Notes: generated by a model not told the origin, from the sequence alone. 64,000 nt of DNA from Strigamia acuminata (GCA_949358305.1 OX442320.1:1366501-1430500), one strand, 5' to 3'. Positions 22,401 to 32,286 are shown, counted from the stretch's first letter. Numbers and translations: made by a program.

Positions 22401-24235
22401 GATGCCTTAGTTGACTTGGCTACCCTGCAATGGTTGCAGGTCAATTCCTTCGCAACCTCGCTTGGTTCGATGCCGTAGACTTGGTCATTGGCCGCGAGTA
22501 ATTTCATCGCATTCGTGTGGAGATGGCCAAGTCGACTGTGCCAAATACCCGTTGCGTCCTTCTTTGCAGTTGGTGCAGCCACCTTCTTCTGTTTGAGTTC
22601 AGGAGGAGGAGGAGGAGGAACATGTGCAAAAGGGATTGACTTTAATATGTCAGTATAGGATTGGAGTGAGGGAGGCTCTGGATTGGCTTGGTGCGATGTC
22701 GGGACAGGTGCGGGAATGGGAGGAGATTTTGGAACAGGAAGTGTTTGGGCTTTCTGTGATAATGGAGGAAACTCAAATCCAAAATCTGTCAACTCGCGTT
22801 CCTTCGGTTTCTTTCTGGATTTCGGGACTTTGATGAAGTCTTCCTCAACCGTGACTAAAGTCTTTATCGGAGGCAGAGGATTCGAAACAGAAATCGCACT
22901 TGTCGTCGCATTTGCTGTCGAAGACACCGGTGGGCACAAGCCATCCACGTAGTATAGACCGCCCTTTTCTTTGGCTCGGAGAACAGGGTAACGAAAATCT
23001 GCCTTGTAGATGTCCACTCGTCCTTTGTAAATATGGATGTGATGCTCGTGTTTATCGATTTTCGACACCGAGATTAAATTTGCTTCAAAGTTCGGTGCAT
23101 ATAACACGTCGTGCAAATTGACTGCACACTCGCATCCATCGATTAAAGTTTCAATTCGCACCGTTCCTTTACCAGTCACCTGAGAAGTGCCTTGGCCCAA
23201 TTCGATGTCAAAGGGCACGACTTTGACAAAACTGGTAAACCACGATGCGACGTGGGACACATGATCTGTTGCCCCGCAGTCCACGATCCATTCGTGCGAC
23301 TGCATGAAGTGGGCTGCGGGCATTTCGATGATCTGTGGTGGCGCATGCACGAAAAAGTTCGATTCTCTCTTTGCTTGTGAACTTCCTCTTGGGCGCCCGT
23401 CATTCGATTTGTTGGGATTATTCTTGCCTCGATTTCGGCTTTTACTCCTGGACGGACGTTGGAAAGCCGCGGATGGGGCCGGTGACTGGCCTTTTCGAGG
23501 CTGGGGACACTTGTTCGCGTAGTGCCCCATTTCTCCGCAGTTGAAACATCTGATGGACGACAATGGACGTTGACCCCGAGAACGGGAACGCTGGTCCGTC
23601 GAGTACGCGTGAGAAGATGATGCGGATGTCGAATCCCGGGACGAATAAGATTTTTGACGCATATACTCCGAAAGGAGTTGTTCGGACACTTTTTGGGGTG
23701 TGAATATTGGATCTTCCCAATGGTAAATGGCGAATGACACCTGGGAATATTCAGCTGGCAGCATGTCTAGGTACTGGTACGCCAGGTGATCAGGTGAAAC
23801 TTTCTCCCCAATATCTTCTAGCTTCCTGGCGTGGTAGTCGACCCTTCCCAGAAAATCCGCCATTTCCTCGTTCCGTTCCAATTTCATGTGGAGGAATTCT
23901 CGCCGTAAGGCCGCCTTTCGAGCGCGAGAGCTTGGGGCATATATTTTGGATAAAGTGTCCCATGCCTCTTTGGGCGTATTGGCGGAGTCCAACGCTGACT
24001 TTTTGGGCTCAGACACGAAACCATAGATGAGGCCCAACGCCTTGTCCTTACGGCGCTTATACTTTTTAAGTTCTTTGTCATTTGCCGTTTTCTTGAAATC
24101 CTCCTCGTCCTCTTCGGTAACGTGGGTCCACAGCCCTTCTGACTTCAGTAGCATTTTCATACTACGGGCCCACATTTCATAGTTGCCAACTGCGAGGATT
24201 GGCACTCGAGACACGGTGTTTTCGGACTTCTGCAT
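19421..24235 (-). CDS. Copia B Gag-Pol polyprotein, intact
   Basis: About 1604 residues from the ATG at 24235 (MQKSENTVSRVP), chosen because families C and E start at the same place relative to the conserved LLKSEGLW; an upstream in-frame ATG lies at 24295. Approximate positions counted from 24295: Gag to about 215; zinc knuckle CFNCGEMGHYANKC at 248; protease DCGATDH at 337, with Cys in place of the Thr/Ser of the D-T/S-G triad; IWHSRLGH at 585; integrase D (MDLWGP) 650, D (TDRGGEF) 711, E (GTAERIN) 746; a proline/threonine-rich linker near 950-1020; reverse transcriptase with YVDD at 1311; RNase H beginning YTDASWAS at 1471. There are no stops or frameshifts. Confidence 0.95.
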   Translation of the reverse strand: MQKSENTVSRVPILAVGNYEMWARSMKMLLKSEGLWTHVTEEDEEDFKKTANDKELKKYKRRKDKALGLIYGFVSEPKKSALDSANTPKEAWDTLSKIYAPSSRARKAALRREFLHMKLERNEEMADFLGRVDYHARKLEDIGEKVSPDHLAYQYLDMLPAEYSQVSFAIYHWEDPIFTPQKVSEQLLSEYMRQKSYSSRDSTSASSSHAYSTDQRSRSRGQRPLSSIRCFNCGEMGHYANKCPQPRKGQSPAPSAAFQRPSRSKSRNRGKNNPNKSNDGRPRGSSQAKRESNFFVHAPPQIIEMPAAHFMQSHEWIVDCGATDHVSHVASWFTSFVKVVPFDIELGQGTSQVTGKGTVRIETLIDGCECAVNLHDVLYAPNFEANLISVSKIDKHEHHIHIYKGRVDIYKADFRYPVLRAKEKGGLYYVDGLCPPVSSTANATTSAISVSNPLPPIKTLVTVEEDFIKVPKSRKKPKERELTDFGFEFPPLSQKAQTLPVPKSPPIPAPVPTSHQANPEPPSLQSYTDILKSIPFAHVPPPPPPELKQKKVAAPTAKKDATGIWHSRLGHLHTNAMKLLAANDQVYGIEPSEVAKELTCNHCRVAKSTKASHKPDDRPIMTKALDLLHMDLWGPHQTTSFGGARYIFTIIDDATRYTWMFPLAQKSQTFECFKDFVSRIERVADTRVKAIRTDRGGEFLSNEFVDYLRKSGIQGQRTNPSSPQMNGTAERINRTMADFMRATLDETRLPEELWAEMSVSFAYIKNRCPHSRLKNEVPYVLWRQRALSVRHLRKLGSKCWVHFTAPGRNKLAPRAWEGYLVGYATSTRGYRVWNPVDNKVIESIHVQIDERQSFRRTQRAPNPNRESTVELEPETPITPSSHVKFDDKVQYAKWTPLSDSEDEGSSTEYDSDDSDADSQKGTAAPRQVSPPPGFAALPPPSTGATPSATPTTTPAPSTGTTPTATPTASPPGSPTRFVAVRRGSGATHPIAAAPIIVPTAHTTYKSRVVGGNNPFSNWVREEHLRKDQVPGQIKIDVYYFPKPGVRLRSKPDIQKYCDAEGILYDEDLFFFGNMEHQLPPMPNLPPPQRHVAHFCRREPGSYAEAVKFPDAPQWQDAISEELGTFEKRGVYEEVPKPANTTILGCKWIFKLKSDASGQIMRYRARLVAQGFRQTLGVDYDEVFSPVVNFVLIRFFFCLLVILQGWKDAHLDVKCAYLYGELEHRVYMRIPAGAYCSNPDNVWLLVKSLYGLHQSGRQWYEKLDETLRGLGFRKLPACNCVYVFGTSAVMLVYVDDIVLFYSTDNILDRIIRLISSKFEIVNLGPISRLLGVDFIRSAGRVFIIQRSYIEKLLKKFEITADKMIKVPVTPGTTLKKGSTENLSDFPYRSLIGSLLFLASRTRPDIQYSVIALSQYNNCYDKTHIRALLQVLRYVANTADYAIELSGCTTSQLWAYTDASWASEVETSLSFGGFITYIGNVPIGWAAKKQSSVACSTMEAEFIALVECVKELYWLDHVFSQLPFLNRMSRPLVYSDALASIQFTSNDVENAKTKHIRVKYHWLREWYLAKCFDLRKVPGETNVADIFTKWLGSERLRTLTAGIFCQ

Positions 24236-24556
24236 TTTGGTGGTCGTCGAAACACAAACGCAAAAATATCGTGGAATTGAGAATGGCACTGGCAAAATGG
24301 TGTTGTGAAACGAAGCACAAACGTAAGTGCACGAGAGTTTGATGCACTTTTATCACGGAGCACTTATCGTCGCACTTAAACCGAAGCACTGTCAATGCGG
24401 AAACCAAGACGGGGATGCCAATGCTACAATTGGCACAAATAACCCCAGTTAAGTATCTCCCTAACGCCCTTTGCAAACCACCTGGGGTCACGGAAACGTT
24501 AGGTGGCCCTGAGAAAGCCTTAACTGGGAATACACACTTTGCTTGCCTGACTAGAC

Positions 24557-24590
24557 AAAAGGGCAAAGTGGATTCTAAAGGACCCAACCA
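24557..24590 (-). promoter_or_regulatory. Leader block conserved in Copia families A-E (B copy)
   Basis: Plus-strand form: AAAAGGGC, then GATTCTAAAG, then GACCCAACC. Counterparts are A 17671-17700, C 26535-26570, D 32531-32564 and E 50471-50502. The families are otherwise too diverged at this stretch to align by eye, so the block is probably under selection as RNA or as a processing site. Confidence 0.6.
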
Positions 24591-24700
24591 AAATGCTAAA
24601 TCTATCTTAGTTACTAACAATATAATTTCGAAATTAGGCGAAATAGGTGAATCTGTTGTGTGTTTGCACACACAACCTCGTGCAATCAGATAACACGGGC

Positions 24701-24828
24701 GTGGTTTTATAGAAAAACCACCGAAAAGCGCTATTTCGGATTTAAATCCGAAATCTTCTCGAATTAACGAGGAGAATCGTCGCAAAATCAAAATCGGCGA
24801 TACTGCTAACACACCGGGGTGAAAGCAG
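24701..24828 (-). promoter_or_regulatory. Structured leader RNA module (family B copy)
   Basis: Plus-strand coordinates. H1: GTGGTTTT/AAAACCAC, 5-nt loop (24701-24721). H2: an 11-bp-arm palindrome centred on TTTAAA (24733-24754). H3: CTCG-AATTAA-CGAG (24758-24771). H4: CTGCT..CAC/GTG..AGCAG closing the loop ACCGGG (24803-24828). The same order, spacing and loop recur in C (26677-26836) and E (50599-50719) with changed but still paired stems. Its place between the primer site and gag fits a packaging or dimerisation signal; that role is inferred. Confidence 0.65.
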
Positions 24829-25130
24829 CGGATTCGATCCGTTTCTCGGTGATTACGCCACGTAAGCGTGACGAAAATCGAAAAATCTGAAAAAATACAA
24901 AAGAATTTCGGAAAAACCGCGAAACCCGCGAGAATTTCTGGATTATCGGCGAAAACGTTGATGTTGCGTGTATCCAAACGTTGGTCCACGTCTGGAAACG
25001 TCGTGTGAACGTCCAAAATCGTCGTGGAAATTCGTCGAGACCTGAAAAGACAAAAATTCGCCGCAAATCGCGAAAATTCGCGAAATGTTGCGATATTAGC
25101 ACAGCGGAGAGTGCTTTTTGAGGAAAGCAA

Positions 25131-25146
25131 CCATCCTCTGCTACCA
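25131..25146 (-). promoter_or_regulatory. Copia B primer-binding site (initiator tRNA-Met)
   Basis: In element orientation TGGTAGCAGAGGATGG follows the LTR after a two-base spacer. It is perfectly complementary to the 3' end, including CCA, of the initiator tRNA-Met whose DNA copy is seen at 18537-18599. Confidence 0.92.
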
Positions 25147-25148
25147 AC

Positions 25149-25369
25149 TGTAGCAGAGGTGGAAACACGGCACGAAATGGTCGTGCAAAATAAAGGAAAC
25201 GACGAGAAAATAGCGGCAATGGCGGCGACCGACCCGGGCGCACTTTGCCACTATACGAGGCGACGTCTGCACGACGTGCGCGGAAATGGCGATAGGAATC
25301 GCCGTGAAAGTGGTTTGCACTTATAATAGACGTGCAAAGGAAGCAAAAACGCTTATAAAACAATAAAAT
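25149..25369 (-). repeat. Copia B 5' LTR, truncated to 221 bp
   Basis: Identical by eye to the U5/R side of the 573-bp copy at 18602. It stops after ATAAAAT where the C-family LTR begins. The missing 352 bp are the U3 side, so B cannot use this promoter. Confidence 0.9.
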
Positions 25370-25907
25370 TGTTGGTCTAAAGTAGTCCAAATGTGTGTCG
25401 ATGTGATATAGGATCACATTTGATCGTTTATTTATTCTTATTTCGATGTATTTATCATTATTTATTTCATTTGGCACTATTCTATGTTTATACACATTTT
25501 ATGTTCTTATGCATGTGGTATCATGCATTTTTCAGCCCTAGTTTATGTTTTCCCAAACTTTTACTTTGTATAACGCTTAATTACGACACTAGGTGTCGCA
25601 CTTGCATTTTTCCCACCATCCAAGATGGCCACGCACAGCGATATGTGCTTTTTCACTTTGTCAACTCTGAAAAGGAGTCTTATTGTAAGTTTTCTATCAT
25701 TTAATAAATGTTTTATAGTTTTAGACAGTTGTCTTTCTTATTAGAGCACCTTCAGTGCTTAGTCAAGCGCATATAAGCGGCCATAAGCCGCGCGCTTTCG
25801 TCGGTTGTCACGTCGCATTCGCGTTCACGTTCGTACGAGTCGTACGACGCCGCCATTCGCTTCCACGTTCGGTATTCACCGAATTTGCGCCGCTCTCCTC
25901 TGCTACA
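25370..25907 (+). repeat. Copia C LTR, complete, inverted relative to C gag
   Basis: 538 bp, TGTTGGTCTAAAG to CTCCTCTGCTACA. It contains the YY1-like AAGATGGCC (25622-25630) and AATAAA (near 25704). Both termini are exact, but the left flank is a broken B LTR and the right flank is C gag on the other strand. Confidence 0.88.
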
Positions 25908-26449
25908 ATCGTAAAGTTAGCTTCAGGCCAGTTATAGATGGCAAACGTGGCCTGAGCATATTCTGGAGGTAGACGATGTAAGTACTGGTAAGCATGATGC
26001 TTGTCCGAAACTTCCTCCTTCATATCCCGGAGTTGGCGTACGTGGAGATCGACACGACTGACGAAATCGACCATGTCTTCGTTCGATTGAAGATGTAGGC
26101 CCAAAAATTGCCATCTCATGGCTGCTTGGCGAGCCAGAGAGCTGGGAGCAAAGATTTTTGACAAAATGTCCCAAGCTTCTTTCGGGGTATTGGCGTTGTC
26201 CAGTGTGGAGCGTTTCGCCTCGCTCACGTGGCAATAAATGTGTCCCAACGCCTTGTCCTTTTTTAATTTGTATTTCTCAGTCTCTTTCGGGGTCAATGTC
26301 AGTAAATATTCGGCCTCTTTTTCCTCGGTGACATGTCTCCAGAGGCCTTCCGACTTTAGGAGCATGCACATGGCACGACGCCATGACTCATAGTTGTTGA
26401 TTCCTAACATCGGACACTTTCCGACCGTTGGCTCCACGTATTTGGACAT
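25908..26449 (-). pseudogene. Copia C gag, truncated
   Basis: Starts MSKYVEPTVGKCPM (ATG at 26449) and runs about 180 codons through the UBN2-type Gag domain (LLKSEGLWRHVTEEKEAEY, then NTPKEAWDILSKIFAPSSLA, then HAYQYLHRLPPEYAQATFAI). It closely resembles the Gag of B and E. It ends at NFTI where the inverted C LTR begins, before any zinc knuckle. The frame upstream of the ATG stays open in phase for another 161 codons (to 26932), through the leader. Confidence 0.85.
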
Positions 26450-27060
26450 CTCGACGTGAGAAATTCGCAGATTTCGCTCACCGCGAGAAAATACAAAGGC
26501 GTAGAATACAACAATAGCGGTGGACAGACTTGTCCGAAGGGCTATTGCGATTCTAATAATGACCCAACCAAAAACCTTAATATCTATCTTATAATAACAA
26601 AGTTTCACGACAGGGAAGGCGAAAATGTGATGAATCTCCCGCGTAACGTCACGCGAGCTCGTGATAAAGGCACGAGCGGGTTTTCTCGAAAAACCCGTTA
26701 AAAGCGCTAATTTGGATTCGAAAATCCAAATTCTTCTCATTAAATGAGGCTCTTCACGAAAATACGCAAAAATCGTCGAAAATAAATAAATCGTCGTGAA
26801 TTCGTCGATACTATATACACACCGGGGTGTATATAGCGAGAAACGTCTCGTTTCCGTTGAGAAATCGTCGAAAAATCGTCGTCGGGACGAAAAACCGTCG
26901 AAAACTGAAAATAAACAAAAAAAATTCGTCACAAAAACCGCGAGACCGCGAGAATTTGGACGAAATTAACGTAGAATCGTGTAGTGAACGATACTGGTTG
27001 CCTGCGAACGTCGTGGATACGTCGCCGATGTCTGGAAACGCGAAAATAGGCCCGGGGATC
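26450..27060 (-). other. Copia C leader, part next to gag
   Basis: Holds the leader block common to all families (26535-26570) and the hairpin module H1-H4: CGGGTTTT/AAAACCCG with a CTCGA loop (26677-26697), AATTTGGATT/AATCCAAATT (26709-26732), CTCAT-TAA-ATGAG (26736-26748) and CTATATACAC-ACCGGG-GTGTATATAG (26811-26836). D is inserted at 27060/27061. The remaining leader and primer site follow at 33893. Confidence 0.75.
26677..26836 (-). promoter_or_regulatory. Structured leader RNA module (family C copy)
   Basis: Four hairpins in the same order as in B and E. H4 is the strongest: a perfect 10-bp stem CTATATACAC/GTGTATATAG around the loop ACCGGG, whose CCGG core is self-complementary, as in retroviral kissing-loop dimer initiation sites. 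The arms differ from the B arms at most positions, yet pairing is kept. Confidence 0.65.
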
Positions 27061-27530
27061 TGTAGGCCATTAAATCAATAAAGTGAGTCCAATCCTGATT
27101 TCAGTCTTTTGCATTACTAGCACAAATTGTGCCGCCATCTTTATTGCAGTGGAAAAACATAACATGTGGTTTGAGGTTATTTGACCTCACAAACTATAGG
27201 GAGAACAAATCAATACTTCATTTAGTTGATTTGTCCTGTACACTATTAAAATATAAACACAACTTAGGACAGAACAAATTTCTATAATACACAATGCTCA
27301 TTTGAGCAGACGACGATTAAATAAGTCATTATATGGAGGGAAATCAGTTGTGGTACATACACACGCAATTTATAAAAACAATAGCAACTGATTTACAATT
27401 CCGGGACATGATACAATGAAATACTAATCGCGTGACAATCGCGCTAATTCGGAAACGCACGAAGTAATCTCTCCATCGTAAATCGGAACTGACTGTGACA
27501 ACACTTGTCCCTAAACTTTACATATCAATA
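27061..27530 (-). repeat. Copia D 3' LTR
   Basis: 470 bp. In element orientation it starts TATTGATATG, fixed by the target duplication at the other end, and ends AATGGCCTACA. The first dinucleotide is therefore TA, not the usual TG. It contains AATAAAGATGGCGGC, a full YY1-like site overlapping a poly(A) signal (plus-strand 27131-27145). Confidence 0.92.
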
Positions 27531-27549
27531 CCCCCTCTGGACAACTTTG

Positions 27550-30500
27550 TCACAGATCAAAGATGTGCTCACACAATTCGGTCAGACGTGGGCGAGCCAA
27601 CCATTTGGTTAACAAATCGGCTACGTTCAGTTTTCCAGGAACGTGCCGGATATCAAAGATCTTGCTTTCATACAGATCGCGTAAATAATGGAAGCGAACC
27701 TCGATGTGTTTGTTCGCTTTATTTTCCACGCGGTTCTTACTATATTGTATTGCCGCTGTGCTATCAGCTAAGACACAGGGCTGCAAATTCCCAAAGTAGT
27801 CGAACATCACCGACATGTTGAAAAGCCTCTTAAGCCATATCAGTTCCCTGACGCCATCAACAATGGCCACAAACTCCGACTCCATCACGGATAACGTGGT
27901 CATCTTCTGCTTTCTACACGACCACGAAACCGGAACACCGCCCAGGAAAACTACATGACCTCCGAAACTCCTTCGTTGGTCTACATCAGTAGCGTATGAC
28001 GCATCGGTAAATACCGTCAGCAAAGCACTTTTGCATCTCGAGAGATCAATACAATAATCCTCAGTACTTTTCAGGTACCTGAGTACCTGCAATAACATAT
28101 TAACATGTCTCTGAGAATGTCGCTCGTTGTATTGGGAGAGCACAATGGTGGAAAATAGTATGTCTGGTCTGGTTCGCGACGCCAAAAACAGAAGACTACC
28201 AACCAGCGATCTGTAGGGGAACACGGTGTCAATTTGTTCGTCCTTCTTCACCCCCATTATCATAGTACCTACCGCCCCAGGTAAATGAACTTTATGCGAC
28301 CCATCGATTTTGAAATGAGCACACAATCTCTCGATATACTTGCGCTGATGGATTAAGATCTTACCATTCACACGCGTAAATTCTATGCCTAGCAAAAGGG
28401 TCACTGGCCCAAGGTTTACCATTTGGAAATGGTCTGTTATCCAGGACAGGACATCTTTTTCGATCTTCTCGTTGCGTGAAAAGATGACTAAGTCATCGAC
28501 ATAGACGACTAACACTACATCTCTGTCCATACAATAAACGCAGTTAAAACCAGGGACCGGTTTAAATCCTATGTGCAACAGTCTGTCGTGCAACCTTTCG
28601 AACCACATACGGCCCGACTGGTGCAGGCCGTATAAAGCTTTATAAAGCTTCCAACACTTTCCAACATTCTGTTGCGTTTGGAACCCCTTTGGAATGCTCA
28701 TATATTGGACCTCGTCCAAGTCTCCATAGAGATATGCGGATTTTATATCCGCATGTGTGTCTCTCCAGTTCATGAGGACAACCAACATGCAAAATAACAC
28801 CAAGATAACAACAAAATTCACCACAGGTGAAAACACCTCGGTGAAATCTATACCCGGTCGCTGTTTGAAACCTTGGGCGACCAGTCTCGCTCGATGACGT
28901 CTTATAACCCCGGTATTATCTCTCTTGATCTTATAGATCCATTTGCTGCCTAGCAATTGTTGGTCTTTCTCACAATCAACTTCCTCGTAGACTTTCCTTT
29001 CGTTAAATATGTCAATTTCCTCTTGCATTGCGTCAACCCATTCTGTCCTTCGTTCGCCTTTAATTGCCTCCTCGTAGGTGTTGGGCTCAAGCGCACAACA
29101 ACCAGCAAATGGGTTCGGAAGATCTTCATTTTGAGTTTTCCCCGAAAAATCAAACAAGTCCGCCGCAAACTCGTATCCGTTTGCTTGACACCAATGCAAT
29201 GCCTCAATTCTGCTGCGGAGCCTTTTCTTGTCTGGCGCTACATAATGCGCATAGGTCGTCCCAGCATCTCTTCCCGTTTGTCTAACATATGGTCTCACAT
29301 CCCAGTCATTCATGTTCAATTTCAATAAAGGAACACCCCCAATTGTTACATCCCCTTGACCCCCTCTAACATTAGGAGAAGCCAACAATGCTTCCTGAAA
29401 AACCTCTTCATCATCACTGGTTTCGTCAGTTGGTTCTCCAGTAAATTCGATTAACCGTGGTTTTTGAAAAACCGTGTGTTTTGGGGTCTGGGGTAATGGC
29501 AGTTTCGTGACTGGCAATGCTGTTGATATAATGGGCACCGTTGGAGCAGGTAATCCGGCACCTGGAACAGGGGGAACTTGAACCGGGGGAACCAGACCCG
29601 GTGAAGGTTGGCTTGGTGTAGGAACAGGAACATGAACCGGTGCCAATCTCACTGGAATTGGTGTTTCATCGTCCGATTCGAGTCCCAAGTCACTCACATT
29701 AAAGTATTCAAAACTCTGTGACTGTTCCTTTCCTCTCCCATTAATGTTATTCCCCTTTTCATACCAGTATTCATTCTCATTAACGGTAACATGTTTCGAC
29801 CCAAAAATCTTGTTACGCGATGGGTCCCAGATGCGGTATCCCTTTGTGTCAGTACAATAACCTACAAGGGCTCCAACCCAAGCTCTTGGCTCTAATTTGC
29901 TATGTCGTTGTTGGGCAGGGATATGTGTATAACACTTTGACCCAATGCATCTTAGATGCCTAACTGAAGCCCTTTTATTATAAAATACATTATAGGGGGA
30001 ACGATTGTTCAATTTCGGATGTGGGTATAAGTTTTTAATATAAACAAGAGTTACCGCTAACTCTCCCCACAACCTCTTGGGAAGACCCGTTTCGATTAAC
30101 ATTGCTCTCACCCCCTCTAAGATTAGGCGGTTGGCCCGCTCGGCCACAGAATTCATTTCGGGCGAATATGCATTCGTCCGCTCGCATTTAATTCCTTCTT
30201 GTTGAGCATAGTCTTCCCATTCCTTGGATATAAATTCACCCCCTCTGTCAGTTCGTACCGCTTTGACCTTTTTAGATGTAGAGCGTTCGATCTCTTTTTG
30301 CCAAATCTTAAAAATCCCTAATACATCACTTTTCTTCTTCATGATGTATATCCACATAAAGCGTGAAAAATCGTCCACTATAAGTAGGAAATAATTCCCA
30401 CCCCCAAGGGTTTTAGTTTGGCTTGCCCCCCAGACGTCCATATGAACAAGGTCTAATATGCCTTTGGTCAAAATTTGTCCGATCGGAGGAAACCCCGCAC

Positions 30501-32286
30501 GCGTCTTTTTCGCTCTAATGCACGCGTCACACGGGTCCATGTCTTTATTAGACAATTTCACTCCAAAAATATCTGTTGACTTTTCCATGTCAACAATACC
30601 CTTCGTGTGTAAATGTGCCATCCGGCCGTGCCAATAACTAATATCTAACCCTTTATCTGCCTTTACATTAGGTTGAACCCCTTTAACTCTGTCGGCCGGA
30701 AGCGCACTCACGTCAATTCCGCCGGAAACAGTTAAAGTCTTTGGAGTTTTACTGCCCTTAATGCCCTTCGGTGTTGTCAACACCTCACAGTAAGACGGTT
30801 TCGTAATTTCGCTCGCCTGCGTTACGCATTCACTCGGGTTAGTATTAGGTAAAACGCTATTATTTACAACATTAACACTTTCAGTAACATCTGATTGGTT
30901 AGTAATCGGATTACTTATGCCAGGTGCTTCCGCATGCGTCGGAATTGCACTTGCATTTACAGAAGGAACCGCAATCTGACAAGAACTCTTGTACATTCTA
31001 TCCGACTGACGCATGGCGGTCAGTATTGGTTCCGTAATCCGTTGTTTGAAAATGACCATTTTCCCTTCACCAACTCGGGTTATATACCCAGCCTCATCAG
31101 TGCGACCGAGGGAAATCAAATTTTTAGTAAAATTTGGTGCATAAAACACATTCTTTAATATGAATGGGTGCCCTTGAGATTTATCCCTTGATTCGAGCTT
31201 TATATCTCCTACCCCATCAATTTTGGATGAACCCTCACCCAATCGCACTGAATAATTCGAAAGAGGCTTATAATTCACAAAACCATGTTTAGTGAAGGTA
31301 AAATGGTCCGTGGCACCAGTGTCCACGTACCACGCCATGTCTTGCACCCCCGATGATGTTACAAATGAAGACACGGTTGTCGTTGATTGTCCAATAGTCT
31401 GCTGAAGCGATGTGTAGAATCCTTCCAGTTCCTCAGAAGAGCTCAGGTTAGCTTTCCTTCCCCGTGCACGGCCTCGGCCTTTGCCGCGCCCACGAGACTG
31501 AGAAATGTTCGATGCAGATTTGGTCGGCACAATCGTAAAGCCCTGTTTCGATGAAGGGCAATCGCGTGAAAAGTGTCCTTTTCCGCCGCAGTTATAGCAA
31601 ACAGTTCCTTTTGGCTGTGACCGTTGTGGGTTCGTCGCATAAGCTCCCGTTGCAGATGCAGTCGCATCCCTCGGCGCAGTCCCACCATGGGTCCTGTTAT
31701 ACTCAGCAAGGAGCCTTTCTTTGACTTTCGCGACCGTGAAGTCGGCTTTGTCCCAGTGGTACACGATGGATTTTAGAGCCTCGTATTCAGGCCCGAGGAA
31801 ATCCAAATATTGGAACGCGATTTCCTTTTCCGTTAAAGTAATGTCCACGTCCTTTAACTCTATCGCCTTCCTGTCCACCCTAGACGTGAACACGACCATG
31901 TCGTCCCCTGGAAGCATTTGGAGCTGTAAAAACTCCCGGCGTAGCCTGGCTTGTCGCGCCATCGTGGTCGGCTGGTACGCCGTTTTTAACGCGTCCCACG
32001 CTCCCTTTGCTGTTTTATGTGCAACAGCAACCCCTTTTTGCGCTTCTGTGCAGCCAAGACAAATGGAGGAACGTGCACGGGATTCGCGTGCCTGAAAATC
32101 GCGTTTCTCCTTCGGAGAGGCCGTTACGGCCAATGCTGGCTCAGTTCCAACAACGTGGCTCCAGACTCCTTGGTGCTCTAAATAGAGCTGCATATCTACT
32201 GCCCATGAGTCATAATTGTTGCCATCAAGTTTGCGAATGTTTACATTGAATGGCTTGGAAAAATCTTCCATATTTTCACTAGCCAT
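27550..32286 (-). CDS. Copia D Gag-Pol polyprotein, intact
   Basis: About 1578 residues from the ATG at 32286 (MASENMEDFSKPF), matching the start of family A; an in-frame ATG lies 21 codons upstream. Approximate positions counted from 32349: Gag to about 220; zinc knuckle CYNCGGKGHFSRDC at 251; a basic GRGKGRGRARGRK stretch near 290; protease DTGATDH at 342; integrase D (MDVWGA) 638, D (TDRGGEF) 698, E (SVAERAN) 732; a proline-rich linker near 905-960; reverse transcriptase with YVDD at 1282; RNase H beginning FTDASYAT at 1446. All catalytic residues are present. It is closest to A in this window and clearly separate from B, C and E. Confidence 0.96.
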   Translation of the reverse strand: MASENMEDFSKPFNVNIRKLDGNNYDSWAVDMQLYLEHQGVWSHVVGTEPALAVTASPKEKRDFQARESRARSSICLGCTEAQKGVAVAHKTAKGAWDALKTAYQPTTMARQARLRREFLQLQMLPGDDMVVFTSRVDRKAIELKDVDITLTEKEIAFQYLDFLGPEYEALKSIVYHWDKADFTVAKVKERLLAEYNRTHGGTAPRDATASATGAYATNPQRSQPKGTVCYNCGGKGHFSRDCPSSKQGFTIVPTKSASNISQSRGRGKGRGRARGRKANLSSSEELEGFYTSLQQTIGQSTTTVSSFVTSSGVQDMAWYVDTGATDHFTFTKHGFVNYKPLSNYSVRLGEGSSKIDGVGDIKLESRDKSQGHPFILKNVFYAPNFTKNLISLGRTDEAGYITRVGEGKMVIFKQRITEPILTAMRQSDRMYKSSCQIAVPSVNASAIPTHAEAPGISNPITNQSDVTESVNVVNNSVLPNTNPSECVTQASEITKPSYCEVLTTPKGIKGSKTPKTLTVSGGIDVSALPADRVKGVQPNVKADKGLDISYWHGRMAHLHTKGIVDMEKSTDIFGVKLSNKDMDPCDACIRAKKTRAGFPPIGQILTKGILDLVHMDVWGASQTKTLGGGNYFLLIVDDFSRFMWIYIMKKKSDVLGIFKIWQKEIERSTSKKVKAVRTDRGGEFISKEWEDYAQQEGIKCERTNAYSPEMNSVAERANRLILEGVRAMLIETGLPKRLWGELAVTLVYIKNLYPHPKLNNRSPYNVFYNKRASVRHLRCIGSKCYTHIPAQQRHSKLEPRAWVGALVGYCTDTKGYRIWDPSRNKIFGSKHVTVNENEYWYEKGNNINGRGKEQSQSFEYFNVSDLGLESDDETPIPVRLAPVHVPVPTPSQPSPGLVPPVQVPPVPGAGLPAPTVPIISTALPVTKLPLPQTPKHTVFQKPRLIEFTGEPTDETSDDEEVFQEALLASPNVRGGQGDVTIGGVPLLKLNMNDWDVRPYVRQTGRDAGTTYAHYVAPDKKRLRSRIEALHWCQANGYEFAADLFDFSGKTQNEDLPNPFAGCCALEPNTYEEAIKGERRTEWVDAMQEEIDIFNERKVYEEVDCEKDQQLLGSKWIYKIKRDNTGVIRRHRARLVAQGFKQRPGIDFTEVFSPVVNFVVILVLFCMLVVLMNWRDTHADIKSAYLYGDLDEVQYMSIPKGFQTQQNVGKCWKLYKALYGLHQSGRMWFERLHDRLLHIGFKPVPGFNCVYCMDRDVVLVVYVDDLVIFSRNEKIEKDVLSWITDHFQMVNLGPVTLLLGIEFTRVNGKILIHQRKYIERLCAHFKIDGSHKVHLPGAVGTMIMGVKKDEQIDTVFPYRSLVGSLLFLASRTRPDILFSTIVLSQYNERHSQRHVNMLLQVLRYLKSTEDYCIDLSRCKSALLTVFTDASYATDVDQRRSFGGHVVFLGGVPVSWSCRKQKMTTLSVMESEFVAIVDGVRELIWLKRLFNMSVMFDYFGNLQPCVLADSTAAIQYSKNRVENKANKHIEVRFHYLRDLYESKIFDIRHVPGKLNVADLLTKWLARPRLTELCEHIFDL

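Larger units (their letters stand above)
24236..25130 (-). other. Copia B 5' leader with structured RNA module
   Basis: Leader between the primer-binding site and gag. It holds four hairpins shared with C and E (24701-24828), the leader block common to all five families (24557-24590) and CCACCTGGGGTC (24478-24489). A 317-codon frame on the element's strand (25130-24177) spans almost the whole leader and overlaps the start of gag in another frame. It contains the strings ALFGGFSIKPRP and VTPGG, which have counterparts in the leaders of C and E, but no known domain. Confidence 0.7.
18602..25369 (-). mobile_element. Copia family B element, nearly complete
   Basis: 3' LTR at 18602-19174, intact polyprotein, leader, primer-binding site (25131-25146) and the first 221 bp of the 5' LTR (25149-25369). 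The 5' LTR is cut at ATAAAAT, where a C-family LTR begins exactly at its terminal TG. The 3' LTR is not followed by target DNA but by the tRNA copy, so neither end shows a target duplication. B was therefore not placed here by an ordinary integration, or its ends were lost later. Confidence 0.85.
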